Source of the DNA: Macrolepiota albuminosa
Taxonomy: Eukaryota; Basidiomycota; Agaricomycetes; Agaricales; Agaricaceae
DNA: 64,000 nt
Assembly (NCBI GenBank): GCA_027475525.1
Contig: JAMWFC010000054.1
Coordinates: 1,790,468-1,854,467 of the forward strand
Reading direction: 5' to 3'
Under the pieces are notes generated by a model. The model did no database searches, was not told where the DNA came from, and saw nothing but the letters and a program-made list of their open reading frames with translations. A program made the position numbers and the translations under genes. Of this stretch, positions 1 through 9,916 are shown piece after piece. Within the stretch, counting starts at the first letter, position 1. The number at the start of each line of letters is the position of its first letter.

Positions 1-618
1 GCACTCAGCTGCAGGCATCGGGTCCTATCTCGGTGGCTTCTGGATTTGGGTGGTCCTAACCTATTTCAATCTGGCAGTCAATCGAGCGCGGAGTTCTTGT
101 TTTCATGTGCACATCACGGGGATGCAGAAGACTTTCATGAATTGGTGCATCGAGGAATTGACCTCAATTGTCGTGATTATTTTGGTAGGCCTGCTTTGCA
201 TTGTGCAGCCTGGGCAGGCAATCTGGATATGGTCATTGCCTTTGTTGAACAAGAGCCAGCTCTGATCTCTGCACAGTCACAACTCGGAAATACAGTGCTT
301 GACTATGCCATTGAGATGTCAGAAAGTTCTCATATGATGATGACATACCTTTTGGATCATGGTGCCCAATCATGTAGTCACAATGCTCTCTACAATGCAT
401 TTACAGATTATAAACACTACACAGATCCAGAAAAGGTGAAGCTTTTGCTTGACTGTGGATGGGATAGAACAGTCCAGGATGCTGAAGAGAAGATATTGCT
501 TGACATTGCACGCAGCAACGGCAATGACACACTTATCGAGTACTTGGAACGGTACCAAACAGTCAGGCTTGCCCCATATGGGATGACATCTCAGATTTTG
601 AATGAAGAAACAACATGA
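1..618 (+). CDS. DUF6535-family ankyrin protein, C-terminal part (5' end outside window)
   Basis: The reading frame is open from the window edge to a stop at 616-618. It aligns without gaps of note to the last ~200 residues of the gene ending at 53213; for example both share the stretches GGPNLFQ, GDAEDF, KLLLDCGWDRTV and TVRLAPYGMT. Two to three ankyrin-like units are visible (ALHCAAWAGNLDMVIA, then MTYLLDHGA and KLLLDCGWD). The transmembrane DUF6535 half would lie upstream of the window. Ankyrin repeats normally mediate protein-protein contacts; the role of this fungal family is unknown. Whether the gene is intact cannot be judged without the 5' half. Homology with the second copy continues past the stop into the 3' flank. 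Confidence 0.7.
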   Translation, partial: ALSCRHRVLSRWLLDLGGPNLFQSGSQSSAEFLFSCAHHGDAEDFHELVHRGIDLNCRDYFGRPALHCAAWAGNLDMVIAFVEQEPALISAQSQLGNTVLDYAIEMSESSHMMMTYLLDHGAQSCSHNALYNAFTDYKHYTDPEKVKLLLDCGWDRTVQDAEEKILLDIARSNGNDTLIEYLERYQTVRLAPYGMTSQILNEETT

Positions 619-1069
619 TTCTTGCCTTGTTACAATGGAACTCGATTCGATATATGCATATATGTGATTTTTATATCCAGACATACAACACAGGTACAAT
701 GATACTGGAAAACATTTACTTATGTCAATTACCAGGTATGCCAAAGAAAACCCAGGAGCAGGAATGACAGTGTGAAAAGAGGAGAGACTTGCAGAGATAA
801 TCAGAGATGAGATGTTGCCAAGCTTGTAACCAAAATGTGGATTTAACAATACGATAGACATGTTTGAGCATCTGAATGATGCTAAGATAGCCAAAAATAA
901 TCAATTATGCGCTTTGCAGAAAAGCATGACATGTACTTCGTGCATAAATGTGTTTCGAGTTCGAGATGCCAGAGGGTCAGATTTCTTGAGGACATGAACT
1001 GTTTGTTTGATCGTTAACTTCTCCCAATATACCACACACTCATTCCTGCATGGGAGTTGCTTCCCAATG
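619..1069 (+). repeat. 3' flank of the duplicated ankyrin/BRO1-fragment unit
   Basis: This non-coding stretch matches 53214-53830 in order and orientation (shared landmarks include CAGGTATGCCAAAGAAA-like and GAGGGTCAGATTTCT). The last ~45 bases match the beginning of the BRO1 relic at 53.8 kb (CTCATTCC..GGGA/G..TTGCTTCC). I see no gene in it. Confidence 0.65.
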
Positions 1070-2173
1070 TTCATTATGTGTTTGATGTAGTACTTGGTTG
1101 CAAGTAGTACTGATAGTTCTGGGGCTTTCTTGAAGTCTTAGAAAGTTTCCTCTAATCCACACTGGTGCTTGATGATTAAAACTTGATGTATTGGGTGCTT
1201 CACAAAATATTAAATATCCTGATGGGCAGAAAAAGGTTCTCAATAAACTCCAGCCTAAGCAGTTCACTCCCTGGGAACCACTGAGCCTTTGTCTACCAAT
1301 AGACTTCTAATAAGAAGTAGCCTAGATGATTCACTCCCTGGGGACCACTGAGCCTTTGTCTATCAATTGCCTGGTTATTCTCTACTCTACTTGGACTATT
1401 TATACTAATTTTTCAGTGCACAGACCACCAGATCACATGACTTTTTGCTCTTGACCTCCTACTCTACTTGGACTATTTATACTAATTTTTCAGTGCACAG
1501 ACCACCAGATCACATGACTTTTTGCTCTTGACCTCTCAGCATTCCTGACCTAATTTGTGGTTCCATTTTGCCTGGTTATTCTCTACTCTACTTGGACTAT
1601 TTATACTAATTTTTCAGTGCACAGACCACCAGATCACATGACTTTTTGCTCTTGACCTCTCAGCATTCCTGACCTAATTTGTGGTTCCATTTTCCATTTT
1701 GGTGATGCATGTTTCAGTGCTACCATTCCATTCATCTTTCTTCCTCCATTCAATGCATGTTTCAGTGCCACTATTCCATTCATCCCTTCCTTCCTCCATT
1801 CAATGCATGTGCCACCATTTTATTCATCTCTTTTGACATTCCTTCATGCTGCTTTACCTTTCCCCTTTTAGTCATATCAAATTGGGCATTGTCAGATCAG
1901 ATCTTGATTTAGATCATCATCATTTGATCCCATTTCATCATTCCATGCTTCCCCTCTTCATAACAGTGGTTGGACTATTGTTGAGTTGATAGCTTGAGCT
2001 GGTTCCTGCCCTTTGTTCTGTACTGTCTGTGTATTTATTGGGGTGTTTGTGGAGATATAATTTATTGAGACTGCTATCAGGAGGCTTACAGTTTTCAGCC
2101 TTATAATTAAATATTTATTTTGACTTCTGGTGCATGTTGTTTCCCTGACTGCTGGTACAGCATTATATCAATG
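1070..2173. mobile_element. unclassified ~1.1-kb insertion in the BRO1 relic, flanked by CAATG
   Basis: Compared with the BRO1 gene and the relic at 53.8 kb, the homologous sequence stops at 1069 and resumes at 2174. The 5 bases CAATG occur on both sides (1065-1069 and 2169-2173), which could be a target duplication. Inside are degenerate tandem repeats: a ~66-bp repeat at 1265-1365, a 124-bp repeat at 1369-1700, and a ~45-bp pyrimidine-rich repeat at 1708-1815. No coding sequence is convincing and the ends are not the TG..CA of an LTR, so the class is unknown. Confidence 0.35.
1382..1535. repeat. exact 77-bp tandem duplication (1382-1458, 1459-1535)
   Basis: Two identical adjacent 77-mers begin with CTACTCTACTTGG and end with TTGACCTC. 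A third occurrence at 1583 is 124 bases after the second start and belongs to a natural 124-bp tandem unit. The 77-bp spacing is shared by four other duplications in the window, so this copy is probably an assembly overlap. Confidence 0.8.
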
Positions 2174-2600
2174 GTGCACCAGAGGTGCGGCGAATGATTG
2201 GCTCCTAGTTATTCAGCACTCATGCCAGATGGGCTGTACATGAATGTGCAAGCGTGTATTCTAAAAAAGCAAAGGTCATGGAAAGGGAGGTGGAGGGCTT
2301 TGAGAGCACAAACAGAGATGGAGAGTGCATTGGCAAATGCAGATGTTAGGACAGGGCATGGGAGTATAGGTGATGGCAGAGGGCTGGGTGTGGGGTGCGG
2401 GTGCAGCCAAAGGAAAGGGGTGTGTTCCTGCTGAGGGTGCGTACATTGCATGGCCTTGAGAGTGAGGATCATGGAGGTGCGAGTGCAGAACTGGATGAGT
2501 TACAGTAGGAGAATCAGTAGAGGCAGGAGCCTTCTGGAGGGTTGGCTGTGGGTGTTTTGCCTGGGGACGGAATGGAGAAGGTTATTTTTTGGAAAAGAGG
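2174..2600 (+). pseudogene. BRO1 gene fragment (central V-domain region), decayed
   Basis: The sequence follows the intact BRO1 gene from about 56755 to 57240. Shared landmarks are CAGAGGTGC.GCGAA.GATTGGC, GGTGTTAGGACRGGG, a GGTATAGG.GATGGC segment and GCAGGARCCTTCTGG. It has indels and no long in-frame stretch, so it is a relic. It lies just downstream of the ankyrin fragment, exactly as the relic at 53.8 kb lies downstream of the second ankyrin gene. Confidence 0.7.
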
Positions 2601-2672
2601 CAGGAGCCTTCTGGAGGGTTGGCTGTGGGTGTTTTGCCTGGGGACGGAATGGAGAAGGTTATTTTTTGGAAA
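2519..2672. repeat. exact 77-bp tandem duplication (2519-2595, 2596-2672)
   Basis: The copies are identical and adjacent, starting AGAGGCAGGAGCC and ending TTTTTTGGAAA. The flanks diverge immediately on both sides. It lies in the BRO1 relic and is probably a k-mer overlap artefact. Confidence 0.85.
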
Positions 2673-3006
2673 TGATATGTGCTGTCTCAAATGACGAGAT
2701 GAGTCTGAGGGAAAATAACATATCGAGTTCTAAAGAATACTGAAATGCTGAAATCGGTAAGCAGTGTGCATGAAAAAGCCGAAAACTTCAGGCTAGACTC
2801 ACTCAGTAATAATATCTACTCAAAAGAATGAAAACGACGCCTTGAACCAGGGCACAGTGAGAAGTAAAATAACAGGTCACGCGTAGGCCTCACGACCAGC
2901 GGGATATCCTTGCTGCATCTGACTTCCCATTCCTAGAACATCTCACGGACGACTCAGTTTCCATGCAACATAATCAAGAAATGATGGATTTCGATGATGA
3001 GGCCTT
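2673..3006. other. flank of the KDZ insertion, possible exon remnant
   Basis: No established gene. After a possible acceptor at about 2876 (AATAACAG) a frame runs open to the insertion site and encodes an acidic stretch (...FPFLEHLTDDSV... DFDDEALG). It may be part of a host exon interrupted by the transposon; support is weak. Confidence 0.2.
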
Positions 3007-3179
3007 GGGTTTCACACCGCTGGCACGACGGTAAGTGCTTCTTGATGGACCTTGAGGCCCATTTTCATGCAATTAGGAATCGGCCTTTGTGCTTCACCGC
3101 ACGTCGATACCGCATGTACGATTCGATCGGGAGCAGTCGATATCAGTCGGTGTCAGTCGAAACCTCCCAAGAGGTATGA

Positions 3180-3805
3180 ACTGTAGAGGTCGGAACCTCT
3201 GTTACAGAGGTTTTTTTATAGAAGTATGGAGACCGTATTCGAGTTTTGTTCATATGTCATTCACCAAAAAACATTGTATTTCGGAGACCGTATTCTATAT
3301 ATCACATTCGCCAGAAATATGAGTTGTGAACCTCTGTTACGGAGGTTTTTTTTATGGAAGTATGAGACCGTATTCGAGTTTTGTTCATATGTCATTCACC
3401 AAAAAACATTGTATACGAGGTTTTTTTATAGAAGTATGGAGACCGTATTCGAGTTTTGTTCATATGTCATTCACCAAAAAACATTGTATTTCGGAGACCG
3501 TATTCTATATATCACATTTGCCAGAAATATGAGTTGTGAACCTCTGTTACGGAGGTTTTTTTTATGGAAGTATGGAGACCGTATTCGAGTTTTGTTCATA
3601 TGTCATTCACCAAAAAACATTGTATTTCGGAGACCGTATTCTATATATCACATTCGCCAGAAATATGAGTTGTGAACCTCTGTTACGGAGGTTTTTTTTA
3701 TGGAAGTATGAGACCGTATTCGAGTTTTGTTCATATGTCATTCACCAAAAAACATTGTATTTCGGAGACCGCATTCTATATATCACATTCGCCAAAAACA
3801 TTGTA
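3180..3805. repeat. subterminal ~135-bp tandem array of the KDZ element
   Basis: About five units begin at GAGACCGTATTCGAG (3231, 3366, 3441, 3577 and 3712). The spacing is 135-136 bases, except one shortened unit of 75. Each unit contains the hairpin CCTCTGTTACGGAGG and a T-run. The frames that stay open through it are a by-product of the repeat, not genes. Subterminal repeats are common transposase-binding regions in DNA transposons; that role is inferred here. Confidence 0.75.
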
Positions 3806-3877
3806 TTTGCAAGATGATATGGTAACACATGTCCAAATGTCCAAGGTATGATTATAGATATTGAGAGCCCCACTTGT

Positions 3878-4135
3878 ATCGTCAACCCTCCATGTTGGCA
3901 TCTGGGTCGGTGCCCGACTGCTCAGTGGAAGCCTGCTTGACGGGGACTTGCTCGATGGGGACTTACTCAACAGGGACTGGCTGGAGGGACCTGCTCTCAT
4001 ATTGTCAACCCTCCGTGTTGGCATCTGGGTCAGTGTCAGACTGCTCGGTGGAAGCCTGCTGCTCGATGGAGACTGGAGGGATCTGCTCTTGTTGGTTCCA
4101 ATACTGGCCCTCAAAGACCGGAGGGAGGGAAGGCT
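3878..4135. repeat. tandem duplication of the 3' coding end of the 1257-aa gene
   Basis: The final ~128 bases of the minus-strand gene (stop at 4005-4007, reading toward lower coordinates) are repeated directly beyond its stop: TCAACCCTCC.TGTTGGCATCTGGGTC occurs at 3882 and 4005. The distal copy has diverged and is untranslated. Confidence 0.7.
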
Positions 4136-7100
4136 CTGCACTGTGGCTTGGCATCCTAGGAGCCTGAGGACCTATGATCGCATTGGAACGGGGCGGTCCG
4201 TATTGCATGGGGTGGGGAGGCTGCATAGCACTGGATCCATAGATGTTGGATTGATGGTGATAGGGATGGCTGTGGACCGCAAATGCAGGGTGACCTCCAG
4301 CATGGAACGGAGGAGGGTGAGGGCCACCACCTGGATACCCATGGGGGGCAGTATGGTAGGGGGGTTGGTAGGGAACGTTGTACGGCATATAATTGGGGTA
4401 TGCAGGCAGGTGATGGGCTTGGTTGTATGCGTTGTAGTACTCAGGTGGGTAATGGCCAGCAGAACATCCGTCGTGGGCATTGTGTGGATTCTGATATGGG
4501 CGGGCCTCAGCATTAGCTTGCTCATGTGGTCGGGGTGGTGCTGGGAGCATGGCAAGCCTAGTGGGAGCGTTGTGATGACCACGGCTTGGGGGTCGGTTGG
4601 GAGGTTGGCAAGCCTGGGGTAACACAACTCCTGGTACCTGATCCTCAGCATTTGCAGGAGTGGGCATGAAGGTGCCAGGGTTGACGGAGGTGGCACGGGA
4701 GGGTGGCTTAGCAGAGGTGGCATGGGAGGGTGGCTTGATAGAGGTGGCACGGGAGAGAGGCTCGACAGAGGTGGCCTGAGGGACCGCAGATTCTGGAGTC
4801 GGGGTACCAAGTTGTTGACATAGCGCAAAAGGATCCACAGTATCCTGGCGTGTTCTAGGTTCTTGGTGTGCAGCGGTGCTGGTGGCATGAGCGCTGGGTA
4901 GAACATGTTGATCGGCAGTGGGGATGGAACGTGACACGGCTATAATCTTAGATATGGGAACAGCTACAGTTGTACCAGATGTAGCGCTCAATGCGCCAGG
5001 TGCAGTTGAGGTGGCATGGGACTCTGAGACAGGTGAGTTGTTGGCAGAAGTGGGCTGGATGCAATCGGTAGGACAGCTCTCCATGACTGGCTTGATTGTG
5101 GGTGCAGTGTGTTTCTCAGCAGGATAATTTTCTTCGGAGATGGTAGAAGTGGTGGAGACGGTGGAAACAGCGGGGACAGTGGGAATTGTTGAGCTTGTAG
5201 GAGCAGCCGTCTGTTCCTCTGACATTGTTGCCTTCTTCTTGGAGGTTGTAGTGGTCGTCGCCATCTCAATGGGACTTGTGGTAGTCGTCTTGTTGGAGGC
5301 TGTGGAGGTCGTCACCTTCTCCTTGGAAGTTGTGGCGGTAGTTGCTATTTTGTGGGAGGTTGCGAAGGCAGTTACCTTCTCCACCATCTTGTTGGAGGTT
5401 GTGAAGGCGGTTGCCTTCTCCTCAGTGGTAGTCAAAGGGGCGGCAGGGGCGGCTCTCTTCTTGGTGGTGGCAATGGGCTTCTTCACGGCTTTCTCCTTCA
5501 CGATTTTCTTTCCCTTTCCCCGAGTCTTAACTGGAGAGCGAATCGGCTGGGTCTCAGACTCATCACCATCACCATCCATAACATAGTCATCGTCTGATTG
5601 AATCTCGATGGGCTCAGCAAATGCAGTTCCTTTGTGAGGTTTCTTCAGCTCGGTAATGGGGCGATCATCGTCCGTGTCAGAGCAGGGGCTTGCAGTGGGG
5701 ACTTTTTTAGTGTTCGTAGATTTAGCCGATGCGGTTGGCTTAACAGGGGCAGATGGCAGAGTTGGTGCAGAAGAATCTGAATCGACTGGTATGACTTCTG
5801 GACATTTCTTTTTACGCTTTACTCGGGTGGCTGCTGAGCTTTTTTGGCGATTTTCAGGCAGGCGGGCAGTACGGCCATTTTCATACAGACATCGGGCATG
5901 GATGTTGAAATCGTCATCAGATAAGGGCAAGGCGGTAGTGATCAGAGGTGTGGTGTTATCTGAAATAGACTCTGCATTGCACGGTACCAACTTCACTTCT
6001 TTGTTCTTGAGTGCGATTAATAGTATTCGACCATACTTGGTACCGAGGTCCTTGATACCCTGGCTTCCATCGGTTCCATTTGCTTTCTTAGACTTGTCAG
6101 CTTTGACGGTTTCATGTGGGAATGGGCAGGCTGCAGGCCAGCCTTCAATGACGTGAGAGCAGGCGAGGAGGTGTTTACCAATCGTGGTCCATGGCACTTT
6201 CTTTGAAGTGTATGGAACATTGGCAGCTTTTCCAGCAGCCACTGAGCACCTATAAGTTTGGGGCATATGTGGACTAGAGCAGGAGAAACGTACCAAAGAG
6301 CTTAAGCAACCGTTTTTTACAGCCCTCAATTGGATTAGTATCATCAACGTCTGAATCGTCTGTATCTGATTCAACGTCAACAAATCCAGAGTACGTTTTC
6401 ACTGGAACAGATGATTTGTTGACTTTCTTGACGACTTCATCAACATCAAATGACTTTGTGAATTGTAGTGCCGTGCCGTTGCTTGGGAGACAAGCATATT
6501 AGATTGAGGATGATAGCAAATATGTATGGAAAACTTACTAGACTTCACACTTGGCCAGACCCATGATAACATCGTTGTTGAGGTTCAGCCGGTTGGAAAA
6601 AAACTGGAGGTCTTCATGAATAACAATAGCCAGGCAGAAGCGGGAAAAAAAACAAACATCTTCGAGTCGAGGAGTAGCTAAAACCCTGGATAGGCCTGCG
6701 TCTTCATGGATACACTCGCCAACAACAATGGTAATGGTCTGAAATCGATTATGTACTCCTTCATTGTTCTGCATAGAAAGTCAGTTAAACATACAGTATT
6801 ATCGTACAAATCACGTACCAGCCTCTCTACTTTTTGTATGTGCTTCTCAAAAGCACGGGTCCGCTGTTGTATGGTTTCCTTTTGGCTAGCAACACGTTCA
6901 AAGTCATTAGCAGTGCGAAGAAAATCTTCAGCTTCATCACCACATGCATCAAGAAAAACCTTGAAACAGTCGCTGGCGATCTCATTCACTAGCAAGAAGG
7001 TTATGTTAAAATAATAATAAGGCAGATAGGATGATATCACGAACTATCACGATCATCATCTAGATCCATTTTAGCTCGGGCCATTTCCTCCTCACGATGC

Positions 7101-8045
7101 ATACTAAAGTATGTCTGATATAGATTCCAAGCAGTGCCTTGCCGCAGTGGTCGGCTTCCCCTGCTGTTGACATAGCGTCGCCTAATGGTGTCAAGGGGGC
7201 GGTTTGTGGCTTGAGCAAGATCGGTGAAAATTTTGTCAATGTGATTGAAAGAAGCTTTTAATTCTACATATTCGGCATTTGAGAGGCGGCCTGCAGTCTT
7301 AGGAGATGCAGCTTGGGATCGAGTCGAAGGGGTAGTAGAACCGACTTTGGACTGAAAGAGAGAAGTGGCCAATTTGCTAAAGTTGGCGTTTTTGTGGTCT
7401 GCAGTGCTGGATAGCGCAGGGCCCAAAGGAACGTGGTTTGTTTCCGATCTATTAAAACCAGGTGGAACGACTGGTCGGAAATCCCCTGCCTTGTAAAAGT
7501 CTTCAAGAAGTGAATGTGGTCGGATCATGTCCTCATTAGTGGATGGAACTTTATGAGGGAGAGCTTGACCAGCAGTAGGAGATGGAGAGCTCAAAAAGGG
7601 CGAGGAATTGTCATGTGCAAGACTGGCAATAGTCGCATCATCCAGGCCATCTAAAAGCAAGTTTTGAGAGGTCTTGGGAGTGATAGGAGTAAGTTCCTCA
7701 TCGAGTTGGCCAGCAGTGTTACGAGTGTGATGGCATTGCTGGGCATGGGGAGTGAGTATTATATTGCGCCGAAGGCCATATTGGCTTGGAGTAGAATTAT
7801 CGGTGTTTTGAGGTGAACTATTACCACCACCAATTTGTTCGGCACCATGCAAATGGCTAGTATCAAGCTATTTAACAATTAGCAATAGTAAATCATTATA
7901 CGATATAACTCACAAACTCATAGTCATCCGTTATCATACCACCACCTTCGACTTCATGATTAGCCTCACCGCAAAGCATGGAGACATCTGAGTCAACTGT
8001 GGCTAGAGAACCAATGTTGGGCTGAAGTTCAGGAAGTAGTTGCAT
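4005..8045 (-). CDS. KDZ-element accessory protein, 1257 aa, disordered Ser/Thr/Pro-rich tail
   Basis: Six exons give an unbroken frame of 1258 codons: 7914-8045, 7051-7867, 6819-6988, 6539-6768, 6294-6481 and 4005-6241. I chose the ATG at 8045; an in-frame ATG at 8198 is also possible. The N-terminal third is low complexity, then comes a helical segment of about 120 residues (...FNHIDKIFTDLA..., AWNLYQTYFSMHREEE) that could be DNA-binding but is not a family I can name. A central region contains WTTIGKHLLACSHVIEGWP and DLGTKYGRILLIALK. The last ~550 residues are repetitive T/S/A/K then P/H/Y/Q-rich sequence. It lies inside the transposon, divergent from the small gene at 8967. Function unknown; a transposition cofactor is an inference from position only. 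Confidence 0.65.
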
Positions 8046-8966
8046 TTCAAGGTAGCAAAAGACAATATATGTTGAGATTATTGCTCTACTGGTAGGAAGT
8101 AGACGGTCAGCAGAGGTTGAAAAAAATACTGGCATTAACCTTGAGTCACATATGACTGTTTGCGGTGGCAACAAAATGACTGTTTGCGGTGGCAACAAAT
8201 TACATCAGAAAGGGAGTTGCAAGCTTCCTACAAGAGAAGCAAGTTAGTTTGACAAGTTTTGTAATTACTACAAGAATGATATCTAGACCAGGACGGAATA
8301 GTTCATTGTCCATGAGGTCTGAATGAGTGATATCTGTTTAACATATAAATATAATAATCTCTTTGCTATGCGCAAAAAAGTCAGTGGTAGAAAGCAGACA
8401 CTCACTATAGATCTAGCATGATGGTAACAGTAATTTACAGTGTTCTTGACGACAGTTGACAGCGAAGTTGAGTTTTTAAGCTGCTTAAAGATCCACCATA
8501 GGCATTGATAGGTCCAACTTTGGATTGACAACCTGGTCTCGACCATGAAATAGAACAAATATGAAGCAACATGAGAACCTCATATACCTTTTAATACGTC
8601 AGCAAGAAGTTGAGTAGATGAGCCATTTTGAGTAATTTAAGTAATTCAGTGACCTCAGTGCACTGGTGCATGTGATGGTCAGTGCACCGGTGCATGTGAC
8701 TGGTCGGTGCACCCACAGATAAGCGGGCCGGTCTTTCCTACCAACGGTTTTGCCTTAGTTCTCAATGCAATATCTCATCTAAGAATTGGGAAACTTGACA
8801 TTCTGCATTTGAACGAATATTATATACTACTATCCAATTTAAATCAAGATTGGGGTCAAAGTGAGAAAAGGTAAGACGAATTCAAAAAAGTAAGACGAAC
8901 CTTCGGTAAGCTTTCATAACGCAATTGAGCTTTATCTCTTCTAACTTCCATTTAGTACATCAAGCA
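8046..8966. promoter_or_regulatory. divergent intergenic region of the KDZ element with GTGCAC iterons
   Basis: This ~920-bp region separates two divergent element genes. At 8650-8712 three near-copies of a ~30-bp motif occur, built on GTGCAC(T/C)GGTGCAT plus GTGAYTGGTC, and parts are palindromic. Such iterons could bind a regulator or transposase; this is inference. A short duplication (TGTTTGCGGTGGCAACAAA) is at 8158-8199. No other gene is convincing. Confidence 0.35.
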
Positions 8967-9808
8967 ATGGGTCGCCAGCGCAAGTACCATACCTCAGAGG
9001 AGCGTAGGTTAGCCGCTAATCTCAAGAGTAGAAACAGCTATCATAGGTAAGTTTAACAGTTTACTATGGTTGTTTTAATCTTACATCTTCAAAACTTTGA
9101 AGAAACAAAGATGTTGTGAATGCTCGTCGCCGGAAACACTATCAGACAACTGTAAAACAAAGGTAATTGTTCATTCTACTAACTGAGCTAATACTCATAT
9201 GTACTAGATCAGGATTTCGAGTTCGACATCCAGTTGTAAGGACACCAGCAAAGTTAATCAATGAGCCGATAGTACAAGATTCAATAGTTCCATCTCAGTA
9301 TGAACTCAATTATTTAAAAGAAAACATCTAATTATGTATGCAGAGACGACCCCAATACTGTCATATTCTGGCAGGCCAAGGTTGACAAAATTACTCAAAA
9401 GTACCAGAATTTTGTCGGCCAGTCAGCCTATAGCCTCATGGAGCACTACTACAATGATTGTCTTACAAGTAAAAAGAGTACCAGAATTTTGTCGGCCAGT
9501 CAGCCTATAGCCTCATGGAGCACTACTACAATGATTGTCTTACAAGTAAAAAGACTGAAAGAATCTTCAATGCGATCACATATATTGAAGGACTTCAGAC
9601 CCGGCTATACAAGTATCAGGGTGAAATTCTGCAATTGGCAGGAGTCAGTGAGGATTGGAGGCGAACTGAGAGGGTGTCGAAAGATGTGTCTGTATTGCTA
9701 AAATGCCTGCAGGACCTCGGATATGCGGTCGCAGTCAATCCTGATGATGCAGAATCGCTTCACAGGTCTAAGGAGCTAATGTATCAAACTAGTTTTGTAG
9801 ATCTGTAG
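8967..9808 (+). CDS. small basic protein of the KDZ element, frame broken by a 77-bp duplication
   Basis: ATG at 8967. Exons 8967-9046, about 9103-9160, 9208-9298 and 9343-9808 join in phase. The N-terminus is highly basic (RQRKYHTSEERRLAANLKSR, then NARRRKHYQ), like a bZIP basic region or other DNA-contacting helix. It is followed by predicted helices, including one ending in the region ...WRRTERVSKDVSVLLK. An exact 77-bp tandem duplication at 9400-9553 shifts the frame. Without one copy the frame runs intact to the stop at 9806-9808, giving a protein of roughly 200 residues. Since four other 77-bp duplications exist here, the break is probably an assembly artefact and the gene intact. Role unknown; DNA binding is inferred from composition. 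Confidence 0.6.
9400..9553. repeat. exact 77-bp tandem duplication inside a gene (9400-9476, 9477-9553)
   Basis: The adjacent identical copies begin AGTACCAGAATTTTGTCGG. 77 is not a multiple of 3, so the duplication creates the frameshift in the gene at 8967-9808. No canonical intron that removes it and restores the frame is evident. Confidence 0.85.
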
Positions 9809-9916
9809 ACCGGTTTCCTCATAACATCACATAGAGTTGGGCAACATTTCAAACGAAATTTCAGAAGATTAATGAAATATTTATAATAAAACATGGTAAT
9901 AATAACATAACATGAG

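Noticed and set aside
3226..3817. Plus-strand frames of up to 149 codons
   Set aside because: They are repeats of a ~135-bp subterminal array read in frame, with no start context or family match.
4172..6220. Overlapping frames on both strands across the low-complexity exon
   Set aside because: Out-of-frame readings of the repetitive last exon of the 1257-aa gene.
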